Of a stretch of 40,283 nt of DNA, positions 6,174 to 16,655 are shown piece after piece. The notes below the pieces were generated by a model. The model did no database searches and was not told the origin of the DNA. It was given only the letters and a program-made list of their open reading frames with translations. The position numbers and the translations under genes are program-made. This DNA is from CAZCWM01 sp964622625 (GTDB lineage Bacteria > Planctomycetota > Phycisphaerae > Phycisphaerales > Phycisphaeraceae). How positions within the stretch are numbered: the stretch's first letter is position 1; each line of letters opens with the position of its first letter. The DNA lies in NCBI GenBank assembly GCA_964622625.1, contig CAZUUQ010000015.1:1-40283 (forward strand). Reading direction: 5' to 3'.

Positions 6174-8326
6174 AAGTGGTGCTCTCCGGCACGGGTAACC
6201 CAGCCGATCCACGCCAGCAAAACCACAGCGGCCAACACCCAGCCGCGAAGCAGGCGCGGCAGCACGGTGTTGTCACCCGTCTGCACCGCCAGGCGATCCA
6301 GCCGGCGCGATACGTCCGCCCACGGGTTGGCGTCGGCAGCCAGTACCGTTCCGCCTGTGGCCTCGGCCAGAGCCGCCAATGCCTCCGGTCGGGCCGCGAG
6401 ATCGAACTCCTCGATGTCAGGCTTCCGCGCCACGACGTGTCGGGCCGGGGCCGATGGCACTGTGAAGCGGTAAATACCAGGTTCTCCGGCGATGAACGAA
6501 CCGGTGTAAGTCCGCACCGCACCTGCATCCTCGCCCGCGTGCGACGATGGCAGGACGATCAACCGTGACGTGTCGTCGGGCATCTGGACAGTCACAGGCA
6601 TCGAATCCGAGAGCGGCGCCGCGGAGAGATCACGGCGCACCCGCACTTCGACGGCCCCTGTCTGCCCGACATGCATGACGGCCGGATCAACCTCCAGGCT
6701 GACTATGGCGCCGCCAAAATCACTGCCGTGGGCCAGATAACGCAACATACCGGCCCAGAAAGCCTCAAAGACCGCGGGCAAATGCGGACTGTCCGCCGGG
6801 CGGCGCATGCGCCATCGCCACAGATCGAAAGCCTCAAGGGCCATCACCCTGCCGCGTCCGAGGGGCATTTCAATCAGAGCGGGCCGGTTGTGGACATGCG
6901 CCAGCACCAGAGCGGTCGTCCGTGGCGACCCAATCATCCCCGTGGATCGCGCGGCGGGCATGGAGACGCCCGCATCAAAGCGTGCCACCATGCCGCCGAA
7001 CCATGGATGCTGCCGCCCCGCCGCCGTCGGCCGCAGCAGTGCCACGTCTTGATATGCAGCGCCGGTGGGCGCGCCGGTCGCGGGGTACAGATCGCCAGAC
7101 GCGCCTATGGCGTTATCAGCCTGGGCATCGAACCACAGCACCGCGAGCGTACCGGCTTCCACGCGCGAGCGCAACTGCTCGATGAGGCCCGCATCCAGCA
7201 GGTGTGTCGCGCCGCGGCCGAAAACCAGGACGTCCGCCTGGCTTTCGGTCAAGGCGCCCATCATGACCCGTGGCTGCTGATGGTCGTCACCGAGCAGCGT
7301 CAGTCGGCGCAGCACGATGTCCCGACGATTCCGCAGGGCCAGTGCGACAAACCGGCTGTCCCAATCAGGCTGGCACTGCACCCAGAGAACCCGCAACGGA
7401 TGATCGACCGCTTCGACATACACACGCAGCGGCCCGCCGGCCAGCGACAGCCCGTGCTCGGCCGCATCCACCGCCAGTGGATGCTCTCCGGCTGCACTGA
7501 ACGGCCCGATCGGTAGTTGCCACAATGTCTGATGCTCGCCTGCGAAGGCAAGTCGATGTTCACCTTCACCGCTGCCACCGCTTGTCACGCGCATGCGCAC
7601 GATGTCGGGCGCAGTGCGGGTGCGTGTGGCACGGAACACGAGAACTCCCTGGCGGTCAACCTCGAGACGCGATGGCCATTCGACCAACTCCAGCCGCAGT
7701 CGCGGTGGACTGTCGGAGTTGCCCAGTGGCAATGCCCAGACGCGCGTGCCGCGCTGCCGGGCCGCTGCCGCGAGGCGGTCGAACTGGTCTACCTGCGTGT
7801 CGTGGCCGTCGGTAATCAGGACCATGGCATGGGGCGGTGCATCGGCCGCAGCGAGCCATGCTGACACGGCCGCATCCAACATGCTCGCGTCACCCGCGGC
7901 CGCAGCGACGGAGGTGTGCAGTTCTTCGGCGGACAGTGGGCCATACACGTGGCGATCGACGGCAAGCAGTTGAACCTGCGCCCGTTGACGTAGTGGCATG
8001 AGTTGTGCGAGCATGCCAGCAGCCGTGTGGGCACGGGATCGGCCGCCGATGTCGCCTGTGCGCATCGACGCCGACGTATCCACCACCACCGCCAGCCGCA
8101 GCGACCGAGCCTCTGATCCGGCCGTCAACTGCACCGGATTGGCCAGCAGCAACAGCAGCAATGCCAAAACGCCCGCGGCCGGTAGACGACGCACGAGATC
8201 ACGTGGACCTACAAGGCGCATGGTGCGACTGTCGCACAGGATCAGCAACACGCCCGCAGCGGCCATGACCAGCCACAACCACGCGGGAACCAACGGAAGC
8301 CAGAATGTCGTTGTGGTCGGCATCAT
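6170..8326 (-). CDS. vWA-domain membrane protein of the MoxR/Bat operon
   Basis: This 718-residue protein starts at the first ATG of an ATGATG that overlaps the stop of the BatA-like gene. Two N-terminal membrane helices (about 13-32 and 49-63) are followed by a von Willebrand factor A domain. Its metal-ion-dependent adhesion site is complete at the N-terminal loop (D83-T-S85-A-S87), and VLITDGHD supplies the second Asp. After this come a GATase1-like region (VLRRLTLLGDDHQQPRVMMG, ADVLVFGRGATHLL) and a C-terminal helix LLRGWVLAAVVLLAWIGWV. The domain order matches planctomycete proteins found beside BatA and DUF58 genes. It is probably a membrane-anchored adaptor remodelled by the MoxR ATPase; the substrate is unknown. 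Confidence 0.85.
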   Translation of the reverse strand: MMPTTTTFWLPLVPAWLWLVMAAAGVLLILCDSRTMRLVGPRDLVRRLPAAGVLALLLLLLANPVQLTAGSEARSLRLAVVVDTSASMRTGDIGGRSRAHTAAGMLAQLMPLRQRAQVQLLAVDRHVYGPLSAEELHTSVAAAAGDASMLDAAVSAWLAAADAPPHAMVLITDGHDTQVDQFDRLAAAARQRGTRVWALPLGNSDSPPRLRLELVEWPSRLEVDRQGVLVFRATRTRTAPDIVRMRVTSGGSGEGEHRLAFAGEHQTLWQLPIGPFSAAGEHPLAVDAAEHGLSLAGGPLRVYVEAVDHPLRVLWVQCQPDWDSRFVALALRNRRDIVLRRLTLLGDDHQQPRVMMGALTESQADVLVFGRGATHLLDAGLIEQLRSRVEAGTLAVLWFDAQADNAIGASGDLYPATGAPTGAAYQDVALLRPTAAGRQHPWFGGMVARFDAGVSMPAARSTGMIGSPRTTALVLAHVHNRPALIEMPLGRGRVMALEAFDLWRWRMRRPADSPHLPAVFEAFWAGMLRYLAHGSDFGGAIVSLEVDPAVMHVGQTGAVEVRVRRDLSAAPLSDSMPVTVQMPDDTSRLIVLPSSHAGEDAGAVRTYTGSFIAGEPGIYRFTVPSAPARHVVARKPDIEEFDLAARPEALAALAEATGGTVLAADANPWADVSRRLDRLAVQTGDNTVLPRLLRGWVLAAVVLLAWIGWVTRAGEHHL

Positions 8327-9519
8327 GGCTGGGCGCCTGCACGGGTTCCAGACGTGCCTCGCCGCCACGTGAGGATCACCTGCTCAATAGCCCATGCCAA
8401 CCAGACCGCAATCAGCAGCATGGCGGTCAGCGGCAAGTTACGTTGCGAGGCTGTATCTGCGATTGTGTTGCCTGTCGGCATGTTGACGGTTGGCTCCTGC
8501 GCTGACGTCTGCAGATGCTCGGCCAGTGTCTGCACCAGCCATACGAATACGCCGCGCCGGCCCAGATCCGACGCGTCCCCACCGTCGTGGCCATGCAGCG
8601 ACAGATCCAGCGCGAGTACGGCCACGCGCCCGCGTCCGAAAATCCGCTCGACCAGGGCCGGCTTGCCATCGGCCAATGCAAGATGAATCGTCGCGCCGTC
8701 ACTCAACCTCACTTGATAGCGAGGCCGAACGACGACCTGCGCCAGGGCGGATGCCAGTTCCGGGGCGATCGCGGAACCAGGCGGGGGTGTCGGACTGACC
8801 TGGGGCCAGGGTGCGTCCGCAGACCTGGGGGCTGTGAGGTGTAGTGGCCAGAACTCATCCTTCCTCGCAGTCAGTCCATCACCGAAACCAGGTGTCACCA
8901 GTACACTTCCGCCGGCGGCAACGAAATCCACCACGGTGCTGTCGATCGCGGCTGCGTCCACGTCCGCCAGCCAGAGTTGGCTTGCCTCAGTCAGCGATGC
9001 GGCATCGACTGTGCCGGCACATGCACGGCGAATGTGCCATGGCCCGGCCTCGTCGCCCAGCGGCGCCAGCGCGCGGGCGAGCATGTCCGCGACTGTCAAC
9101 TGCCCAGACACCGATGCAGGGCCCACGATGATAATGTGATTGCCACCTTGTCCTTGCGGCCCTACGGCCGTCGATTGTGTAACTGAAGCAGATGTCTGTG
9201 CATCTGCTCGCTCCGTGGTTGTCGATACCGCGCGTTCCGGTCCGGCACATGCGAGTACCAGCAGGGCCAGCAGGACCATGCGGACCGCTGTCAGGAGCTG
9301 ATCGGACGACGGGCGGCGATGCACGGGCAGTTGCTCGAGCAATGACGCGGTCGGTAGCCGCAACGGGGGCAGCTCATGGTGTCGTCGGGAAAACCACAGG
9401 GGCAGCAACGCCACAGGCAGCGCCAGCAGCAAACCCGGTCTCTGCCATGTCAGCCCCTTCGGCCAGGGTGTCATGGCAACCACGCATGCATAATGCCACA
9501 CAGCGCCAGCGAGCATCAT
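8323..9519 (-). CDS. BatA-like membrane protein (aerotolerance-type N-terminal domain)
   Basis: This 398-residue protein starts at the first ATG of an ATGATG overlapping the DUF58 stop codon. The N-terminus has two helices flanking the BatA signature (LPLWFSRRHHELPPLRLPTA followed by SLLEQLP and RMVLLALLVLACAGP). Then comes a periplasmic region with a partial vWA/GATase-like fold (IIIVGPASVSGQLTV, VDFVAAGGSVLVTPGFGD, GRVAVLALDLSLHGHD), and a last membrane helix near LTAMLLIAVWLAWAIEQVIL. BatA proteins are named for Bacteroides aerotolerance; in planctomycetes they recur with MoxR and DUF58 genes, and their role is not settled. The region lacks an intact DxSxS motif, so metal binding is doubtful. 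Confidence 0.83.
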   Translation of the reverse strand: MMLAGAVWHYACVVAMTPWPKGLTWQRPGLLLALPVALLPLWFSRRHHELPPLRLPTASLLEQLPVHRRPSSDQLLTAVRMVLLALLVLACAGPERAVSTTTERADAQTSASVTQSTAVGPQGQGGNHIIIVGPASVSGQLTVADMLARALAPLGDEAGPWHIRRACAGTVDAASLTEASQLWLADVDAAAIDSTVVDFVAAGGSVLVTPGFGDGLTARKDEFWPLHLTAPRSADAPWPQVSPTPPPGSAIAPELASALAQVVVRPRYQVRLSDGATIHLALADGKPALVERIFGRGRVAVLALDLSLHGHDGGDASDLGRRGVFVWLVQTLAEHLQTSAQEPTVNMPTGNTIADTASQRNLPLTAMLLIAVWLAWAIEQVILTWRRGTSGTRAGAQP

Positions 9520-10502
9520 GGCGGTATGGCTCCCAGTCTTGATGTCCCGACAGGCGGCATCGGACGGGTGGGCGTCGAGGCATGCAGCCAGGCGGCCAGA
9601 CGGTCGAGCAGGTTCTGATCGCCGAGGAATAACCAGTGGGCCGCGCCGCAGTCGCGTGCCACCCGCGACCACGAGGCGAGAAACCGGTCGATGCGTTGCC
9701 CATATGCGGCTCGTGAGAGTCGCAGATTCACGCGCGGGCCAAGTCCCGTTTCGGGATTGACGATCAGCCGCATTCCCTCAGGCACGACGATGGGCACCCG
9801 CCATTCGTCGGCATGCAGAATCTGCCACAGCACCACGTTCAGCCCGCGGCCGACTGCCCAGGCGATCGCTCGCCGTGTCGGCTCGATCGGCTCCAGCAGG
9901 TCGCTGATGACCACCAGCGTCATGTGGCGGTCGAGACGCGCGGCCATCCGGGCGATGATCTGCGACAGCGTCGGTTGTCCGGCGTCGCCGTGGCGCTCGC
10001 GCAGCACGGATGCCAGTTGGCGCGGGCTGGCGGCTGGCTGTATCCGCTGGCCATGATTCGCGGCCACGACTACGCGGTCACGGCGGCGCAGGGCCAAGTA
10101 GCCGATTGCCGCGGCCAGGCGCAGGGCGTGTTCGTGTTTCGACCGCCCATGACCTCGCGGCGTCAGGCCGGCAAAGTCCATGGATACCGACTGATCCACC
10201 AGCAAAGCAACACCCATGTCGGCTTCACGTTCGAAGCGGCGGATATACAGCTTGTCGGTGCGGCCCAGCAGCCGCCAGTCGACGGCCCGTGGGTCGTCGC
10301 CGGGTTCGTAGCGGCGGCGATCGACAAATGCCACACCATGCCCCGGCAGCGTCGACTGGTGCGCCCCGGCATAACCCACACCCCGGCCGCGGGTGAGCAG
10401 CGCCAGCCGATCCAGCCGTGACAGCTCGGATGGCGACAGGAAGTCGGTCAGACCTGACGCTGCGGACGCCATGCCAAAGTCCTTGCCAGACTCATGGCTC
10501 AT
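9516..10502 (-). CDS. DUF58 protein (MoxR-associated, vWA-like fold)
   Basis: This 328-residue soluble protein starts at the ATG at 10502, preceded by CAGGGGGTGACG. The DUF58 signature is present as RRRYEPGDDPRAVDWRLLGR at residues 62-81, followed by LYIRRFEREADMGVALLVDQ and SVSM with the vWA-like Asp at about 103. LVVISDLLEPIEPT marks the second strand-loop. Proteins of this family are encoded directly after MoxR AAA+ ATPases and are thought to act as their partners. It ends in an ATGATG overlap with the BatA-like gene, so translation is probably coupled. Confidence 0.92.
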   Translation of the reverse strand: MSHESGKDFGMASAASGLTDFLSPSELSRLDRLALLTRGRGVGYAGAHQSTLPGHGVAFVDRRRYEPGDDPRAVDWRLLGRTDKLYIRRFEREADMGVALLVDQSVSMDFAGLTPRGHGRSKHEHALRLAAAIGYLALRRRDRVVVAANHGQRIQPAASPRQLASVLRERHGDAGQPTLSQIIARMAARLDRHMTLVVISDLLEPIEPTRRAIAWAVGRGLNVVLWQILHADEWRVPIVVPEGMRLIVNPETGLGPRVNLRLSRAAYGQRIDRFLASWSRVARDCGAAHWLFLGDQNLLDRLAAWLHASTPTRPMPPVGTSRLGAIPP

Positions 10503-10518
10503 CGTCACCCCCTGCATC

Positions 10519-11589
<1,071 letters not shown>

Positions 11590-11752
11590 GGCCAATCTCC
11601 GAATCGTTGGGTTGGCTCCGCCACTGACAGATTACGCCATATTCCCGCTGCAGCCCATCCCCACCGACAGCGGAACGTGACGACAGCAGTTCGCGGGCAT
11701 TCAGAGTATGCCGTGTCGGCTTCACGCGGACGAATGTAGAGCGTCGCCGACG

Positions 11753-12991
11753 TCATCCCGCGGACACGGCAGGCGTGTGCACGGCATCAGTCAGGCACAG
11801 GTCCATGAGCTGGGCCGCCCGCTCGGCGATGTGATCCCAACTGTCGCCGGCCACCGCCTCTCGGCGGCGACGGGGCATACCGTCCGTCGGCAACTCGGCC
11901 AATGCCGCGTCGAGCTGGTCCAGGAATTGCTCATGCGTGTCGGCCAGGTAGAGGCAGGGGCCGTATCGCTCAAAGGCCGGCAGGCGCGTGGCCACGATGG
12001 GAAAACCCAGGGCCAGGTATTCCTTGAGTTTGATCGGATTGCAGCAGCGGTTGAATTCATTGGCCAGGAACGGGATGAGGCCCACGTCGAAATGCGCGGC
12101 ATAGCGAGGCAAATCGTCTGGCGCGATCTGTCCAAGATGATGCACATTCGGCTCGTGCAGGAGGCTGGACAGGTCCATCTGAGCCGGGCCGATGAGCACG
12201 AAACTGCCCGGGGCGATGTGGCGGGCAATCCTGCGCATCAGCTCCGTGTCCATGCGGTAGTCGTCGATGCCGCCGTAGAACCCGACGATCGGTCGGGGCA
12301 GATCTCGCATCTCCACGGGAGGCGACCCCACAATCTCGCGCGGTCCCTGCAGCGGGCGGGCTGAGGCGAACAGCTCAAAATCCACGCCATGACCCAGTAG
12401 CACCGCTTCGCGCACGCTGTCTTTCTCACGCTGGAATAGCTCATCGTTTACGTAGGCCACCGCATCGCACCGAGTTAGCAGGCGGCGCTCGAGGGCGGCA
12501 ATAATCGGCGCGTCGGCTTCGGGGAGCATGGAGAAATCATCGCAACGGTCGAAGATCGCCCGGTGCCATCGCGTGCGTTCGATCGCCGCCGCGAAGGTGG
12601 GCATGGAAATCCAGGCCGCGGGGTTGCGCATACCGAGCAGCCGGCGCACCGCCCGCACCTGCCACGCCACCAGCCGCCCGTTGATCTCCAGTCCGAGCCG
12701 GCCATAGCTCGGCAGAAACAGCGGCGAATAGACCCACATGTTCGTTTTGCGGTCACGACGCAGCCCCTTGAGCAGGCTCCTGAACTTGCGCCAGTACCGC
12801 AGGCCGGCGATGTCGGTTCGGCCCACGACAGGCATGCGCATGCCGATGGAGTTGACCCACAGCGTGGGCACGTGGCGGGCGATGCGGATCGCGGTGCGGC
12901 ACGAGGAATGGCCGCGGTTGTGGTACCACCAGTCCACGTTGCCGAAGAACACGGCACTGTCGGCATGTTGTGGATAATCCGATGTGGTCAC
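11753..12991 (-). CDS. GT-B glycosyltransferase (TuaH-like)
   Basis: About 412 residues from the GTG at 12991; an in-frame GTG at 13045 would give 430. The N-terminal GT-B half begins AVFFGNVDWWYHNRGHSS and carries ARHVPTLWVNSIGMRMP, reminiscent of TuaH-type teichuronic-acid glycosyltransferases. The C-terminal half has IVGFYGGIDDYR, VLIGPAQ, VHHLGQIAPDDLPRYAAHFD and the nucleotide-sugar loop NPIKLKEYLALGFPIVATRL. It is the last gene of the long - strand polysaccharide run and follows the preceding glycosyltransferase within tens of bases. The start is odd: the only strong ribosome-binding site (GGAGG) serves an out-of-frame ATG at 13020 whose 10-codon frame ends in a GTGA overlapping the GTG at 12991. 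This suggests coupling through a leader peptide, or a one-base sequence error. Confidence 0.85.
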   Translation of the reverse strand: MTTSDYPQHADSAVFFGNVDWWYHNRGHSSCRTAIRIARHVPTLWVNSIGMRMPVVGRTDIAGLRYWRKFRSLLKGLRRDRKTNMWVYSPLFLPSYGRLGLEINGRLVAWQVRAVRRLLGMRNPAAWISMPTFAAAIERTRWHRAIFDRCDDFSMLPEADAPIIAALERRLLTRCDAVAYVNDELFQREKDSVREAVLLGHGVDFELFASARPLQGPREIVGSPPVEMRDLPRPIVGFYGGIDDYRMDTELMRRIARHIAPGSFVLIGPAQMDLSSLLHEPNVHHLGQIAPDDLPRYAAHFDVGLIPFLANEFNRCCNPIKLKEYLALGFPIVATRLPAFERYGPCLYLADTHEQFLDQLDAALAELPTDGMPRRRREAVAGDSWDHIAERAAQLMDLCLTDAVHTPAVSAG

Positions 12992-13020
12992 GTCGCAGTC
13001 CGATGCCCGATGTCGTTCAT
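12988..13020 (-). CDS. Possible 10-residue leader peptide coupled to the TuaH-like gene
   Basis: ATG at 13020 is preceded by TGGAGGCCGC, the best ribosome-binding site in this junction. The frame reads MNDIGHRTAT and stops at TGA, which overlaps the GTG start of the glycosyltransferase by four bases (GTGA). It may be a translated leader that feeds ribosomes to the main gene, or the true N-terminus separated from it by a sequencing error. No homology is expected at this length. Confidence 0.3.
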   Translation of the reverse strand: MNDIGHRTAT

Positions 13021-13049
13021 GCGGCCTCCACAACATTATCGGCACGGCA

Positions 13050-14312
13050 TCATGGGTTTCTTGCGTCGGCGCCAGCCGCGGGCGTTACCTCGCTGAATTC
13101 GGCCAACTCCCGGAAATGCGTCACGAGCCTGGCCGCCTCCCGTCGGGCGTCGTGGCGCTGCCTGACACGCTCGGCGGCTGCCTGGCCGATTCGCTGCAGT
13201 TCATTGTCGCCCATCGTCAGCACACCCCGCAGCACCTCCACCAGCGTCCCCACATCGCCGGCTGGCACAAGAAACCCGCTGCGGTCATCCTCGACCAGCT
13301 CGGGAATACCCGCGATGCTGGTCGTAACCACGACGCGGCCCAGGGCCATCGCCTCCATCAGCACCACCGGCAGACCCTCGGCAAAACTCGCCAGCACCAT
13401 CGCCCGGGCGCTCAGCAGCTCCTGCCGCACCTGCTGTGCCGTGGCCCAGCCGGTGATCCGCACATTCGCTGCAATCCCCAGACGAGCCACCAGCGCCTCC
13501 ACCTGCGGCCGCATCTCCCCGTCGCCCACCAGCACCAGTTCGACCCTCACCCCCTCGCGCAGCAGCCGCCCCACCGCCTCGACCAGCAGCAACTGGCCCT
13601 TCTGCTCGCACAGACGTCCCACGCATACCAACCGCGGCGGCACGGATCCGCCAATCGCCACCTGTGTGTCCGATGTCTCCAGAAACATCGCATCCAGGCC
13701 GCAGTGCACCACTTTCAGTTTCTCCCACTGCTCGTGCGGGCACCAGCGCATGAGCTGGCTGCGCCCGAAACTGCTGACGGCCACCACGAAGGCGGCCTGG
13801 TCGATCTTCTCCGGCAGCCCCAGGGCCATGGGTTGATCGAACTCCTCCGGCCCATGCACGGTGAAACTGTAGCCCGGCCCGCCGAGAACGCGCGTCAGCA
13901 ACGCCACGGTGGTCGAGTTGGTTCCGAAATGCGTATGCACGTGCGTCACCTGGTCGTGTGCCAGCCATCGCCTCAGGAGGCATGCCTCCGCCAGGTAAGC
14001 CAGATGCCGTGTCGCGCCTCGCTGCGATCGCCGTCCCATGCGCAGGGCCAGAGTCAATGCCGCCAGGAAGCGGCGCGGCCGTGTTAACACGGTGACAAGT
14101 AGCGTGGCCGACAGCGCCGCGATCCCGGCCGAGAGTATGTACCGCGTCCGGCGGGCTTCCTCGTGGTCCGCGGGGTCCACCAATTGACCATCCCAGTGCC
14201 GGACGGCGAAGCGCCGTACCGTCAGCCCCATCGCCTCGAGGGCGGCGATTTCGCGACGGATGAAGCTTATGCTCACCATCGGATATTGGTTGACCAGATA
14301 CGCGATCCGCAC
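13050..14312 (-). CDS. GT4 family glycosyltransferase
   Basis: This 420-residue protein starts at the GTG at 14312, with GAGGTG about 6 bases upstream. It is a full GT-B enzyme. The N-terminal domain has AYLVNQYPMVSISFIRREI, THVHTHFGTNST and SFTVHGPEEFDQP. The C-terminal domain has RLVCVGRLCEQKG, LVLVGDGEMRPQVE, the ASFAEGLPVVLMEAMALGR donor-sugar motif with the E-x7-E glutamates, and SGFLVPAGDV. Members transfer a sugar from a nucleotide donor with retention of configuration, here presumably onto a lipid-linked repeat unit on the cytoplasmic face. The sequence resembles exopolysaccharide glycosyltransferases of the colanic-acid type. It lies 35 bases after the oxidoreductase gene in the same run. 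Confidence 0.92.
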   Translation of the reverse strand: MRIAYLVNQYPMVSISFIRREIAALEAMGLTVRRFAVRHWDGQLVDPADHEEARRTRYILSAGIAALSATLLVTVLTRPRRFLAALTLALRMGRRSQRGATRHLAYLAEACLLRRWLAHDQVTHVHTHFGTNSTTVALLTRVLGGPGYSFTVHGPEEFDQPMALGLPEKIDQAAFVVAVSSFGRSQLMRWCPHEQWEKLKVVHCGLDAMFLETSDTQVAIGGSVPPRLVCVGRLCEQKGQLLLVEAVGRLLREGVRVELVLVGDGEMRPQVEALVARLGIAANVRITGWATAQQVRQELLSARAMVLASFAEGLPVVLMEAMALGRVVVTTSIAGIPELVEDDRSGFLVPAGDVGTLVEVLRGVLTMGDNELQRIGQAAAERVRQRHDARREAARLVTHFRELAEFSEVTPAAGADARNP

Positions 14313-14347
14313 GTTCGCACCTCGCTCATATCGTCCGTCAGCAAGGC

Positions 14348-15457
14348 TCACGCGCCCGGCCGCCATAGCCCGCGAATCTGATCGACCGTCTCCAGGATGG
14401 CCAACGACTGGGTCAAGGGCATCCTCGGACTCTCTGTTTCACCGGCGCGCACGCAGCGCACGACTTCGGCCGCTTCATAGTTGTACCCGTTGCCACGGCA
14501 CGGAAGATGCATCACGCGCGTGGAGCGGTCCAGCCACGGACGCAGTCGATGCATCAGACCGCGCAGCAGCGGGATCTCCTTCAGGCGCTGCCCCATGCCG
14601 CCACCCGCACCAGCACCATGGTCAATCCGCACCAGCGGCGCGCGTCGCAGTGTCAGCCGCTCGGGCCGGCACAGCGGCTCATGGATGCACAAGCGGCCCG
14701 TCGTGCCCGCGAGCACCGCCTCGCCCGATCCGTAGCCGCTCAGTGAAGCCGACAGCATCGCCAGCTTCCCGCCGTCAAACCGCAGCAGAATCGTCTGCTG
14801 CTCGTCCACGCCCGTACCGCTGGACGTCATCTGGGTGGCGACCTCGCGCGGTCGGCCGAAGAGATCGAATGCCAGCGACAGCGGATACACGCCGCGATCC
14901 AGCAGCGCCCCGCCGCCGAGCTGCGGCGAAAAGTAGCGGTTGGCCGGGTCAAACTCCGTGGGAATGCTGAAGTCGGCGGCGAGCATGCGCAGCTCACCGA
15001 CCGCGCCTTGGCCGATCAGCTCGTGCAGCTTCGCCATGGCCGGCAGGAAGCGCGTCCACATCGCCTCCATACAGAACAAACCGCGCGACGCGGCCGCACC
15101 CATGATCTGTCGTGCTTCCTCGGCACTCGTGGCCAGCGGCTTCTCGCACAGCACCGCCTTGCCCGCCTCCAGACACATTATGCAGTCGGCCAGATGACGA
15201 TGATGCGGCGTGGCGATGTAGACCACGTCGATGTCGCCGTCATGTGCCAATGCTTCATAGCTGCCGTGGGCGCGGGACAAGCCCTGTTGCCGGGCGAATC
15301 GCTCGGCCGTGTCGGTCGAGCGCGACCCCACCGCCCATGCACGGGCATCGGACACGTGCCGCAGACCCGCCGTGAACTGCGCCGCGGCCGCACCCGTGCC
15401 CAGGATGCCCCAGCGCACCGGCCGATCCGCCCGCAGTTGTGTTGCCTGATTCGCCAT
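14348..15457 (-). CDS. Gfo/Idh/MocA family oxidoreductase (first of two)
   Basis: This 369-residue protein starts at an ATG preceded by GAGGG. The Rossmann motif is WGILGTGAAAAQF (residues about 16-28). The catalytic-domain lead-in VYIATPHHRHLADCI and the family hallmark CEKPLA follow, and the C-terminal substrate domain has GGGALLDRGVYPLSLAFDLF. The family reduces or oxidises sugars and cyclitols with bound NAD(P); this one looks like the trans-dihydrodiol dehydrogenase/glucose-fructose oxidoreductase branch. Its place in the polysaccharide run suggests oxidation or keto reduction of a nucleotide sugar. The second family member directly upstream is only distantly similar, so this is not a recent tandem duplication. 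Confidence 0.9.
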   Translation of the reverse strand: MANQATQLRADRPVRWGILGTGAAAAQFTAGLRHVSDARAWAVGSRSTDTAERFARQQGLSRAHGSYEALAHDGDIDVVYIATPHHRHLADCIMCLEAGKAVLCEKPLATSAEEARQIMGAAASRGLFCMEAMWTRFLPAMAKLHELIGQGAVGELRMLAADFSIPTEFDPANRYFSPQLGGGALLDRGVYPLSLAFDLFGRPREVATQMTSSGTGVDEQQTILLRFDGGKLAMLSASLSGYGSGEAVLAGTTGRLCIHEPLCRPERLTLRRAPLVRIDHGAGAGGGMGQRLKEIPLLRGLMHRLRPWLDRSTRVMHLPCRGNGYNYEAAEVVRCVRAGETESPRMPLTQSLAILETVDQIRGLWRPGA

Positions 15458-15486
15458 CGTGCCCTCAATTCACCCACCATCAGCAC

Positions 15487-16620
15487 TTAGTCGGTCAGCG
15501 CCCAAGGCATCGGCTCCACGGGGTCAAAGGTCGAAACCGGCTCATACACGCCCCCGGTCCCGACGCTGTGGTGAATTGCCAGCGCCAGCTCGTTGACGTG
15601 CAGCGAAAATGCCGCCGACAGTCGACACGGCCGGCCTTGCTCGATCGCATCGGCCAGCTCGGTGATCCCACGGCAGAAATCCATGCTCGCTGCCCCGGCC
15701 CGCCTGATCGGCGGGTACGGGCTGCGCACCAGTCGGCAACGCGACTTCCACGGGCTGAGCAGCATGCGTCGTCGCAGCCGAATCCAACGGCGGATATACA
15801 CCGGCGAACGGTAATGCCAGCAGTCGTCCACGTACAGAACGCCTTCATCGCCGACGATGCGCAAGCGATGGTCGTGGGGCGCCACAATGCTGCACGTCAG
15901 CCGCGCGGCCACCCCCGATTCGTAGGCAAGACACGCGACCGAGAGATCGCCGGCTGGCGATCGCAACGGCACATCGGTCTGCTTGTCGGGCACGACGCTG
16001 GATGCGAAGGTGGTCATGCGCACCGCCGGCCCGAAGAACGCGGCCAGCCACGTCAGGTAATAGCCCGCGTGCTCGAGCGTGCAGCCGACCTCGAACTCGT
16101 CCTGGTACGGCCAAGGCGCGCCCGAGGCGCTGATCCACTGTTTGTAGGGCATGCGGTGCACGAGGCCGTCGTCCAGCTCCGCGTAGACCAGGCGCACGCG
16201 GCCAATGCGGTTCGCGCGCAGCGCCTGCCAGGCGGTCTGTGCTGCCTCGCCCAGCACGTTGCACGGGGCCGATGTCAGCAGCAGTCCGTGCTGCCGCGCC
16301 AGTTGCACCAGCTCCTGCGCCTGGCGCAGCTCCATCGCCAGCGGCTTTTCGCTGTAGACATGCTTGCCTGCCAGCAGCGCCGCGCGGCTCACCTCATGGT
16401 GAGATCGCGGATTGGTGAGATTCACGACGACGGCCACACTCCTGTCATCCAGAAGCTGCGGCAGCGTCGCGTAAGTCGGTACGTCATAATGCCGCGCGAA
16501 CTGAGCCGCTCGGTCGACGTCGCGGTCCATCACGCCAGCCAGCTCCAGCTTCGGATGCAGGGCGAGCGTCCTCATGTAGAGGTCGGCCACGAAGCCGCAA
16601 CCGACGAACGCGATCCGCAT
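15487..16620 (-). CDS. Gfo/Idh/MocA family oxidoreductase (second of two)
   Basis: This 377-residue protein starts at an ATG with GAGGAG 5 bases upstream. It begins IAFVGCGFVADLYMRT, the dinucleotide-binding glycine motif. VVVNLTNPRSHHEVSRAAL and the YSEKPLAMEL hallmark follow, and EVGCTLEHAGYYLTWLAAFF lies in the substrate domain. The genomic place between an SDR and another Gfo/Idh/MocA enzyme points to a sugar-nucleotide dehydrogenase role, for example a step to a keto or amino sugar. No aminotransferase is present in the window, which argues against an amino sugar made entirely here. Substrate unknown. Confidence 0.9.
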   Translation of the reverse strand: MRIAFVGCGFVADLYMRTLALHPKLELAGVMDRDVDRAAQFARHYDVPTYATLPQLLDDRSVAVVVNLTNPRSHHEVSRAALLAGKHVYSEKPLAMELRQAQELVQLARQHGLLLTSAPCNVLGEAAQTAWQALRANRIGRVRLVYAELDDGLVHRMPYKQWISASGAPWPYQDEFEVGCTLEHAGYYLTWLAAFFGPAVRMTTFASSVVPDKQTDVPLRSPAGDLSVACLAYESGVAARLTCSIVAPHDHRLRIVGDEGVLYVDDCWHYRSPVYIRRWIRLRRRMLLSPWKSRCRLVRSPYPPIRRAGAASMDFCRGITELADAIEQGRPCRLSAAFSLHVNELALAIHHSVGTGGVYEPVSTFDPVEPMPWALTD

Positions 16621-16655
16621 CGCATCTCCTCAAACCACGCGCACCCCGCGCTGGC

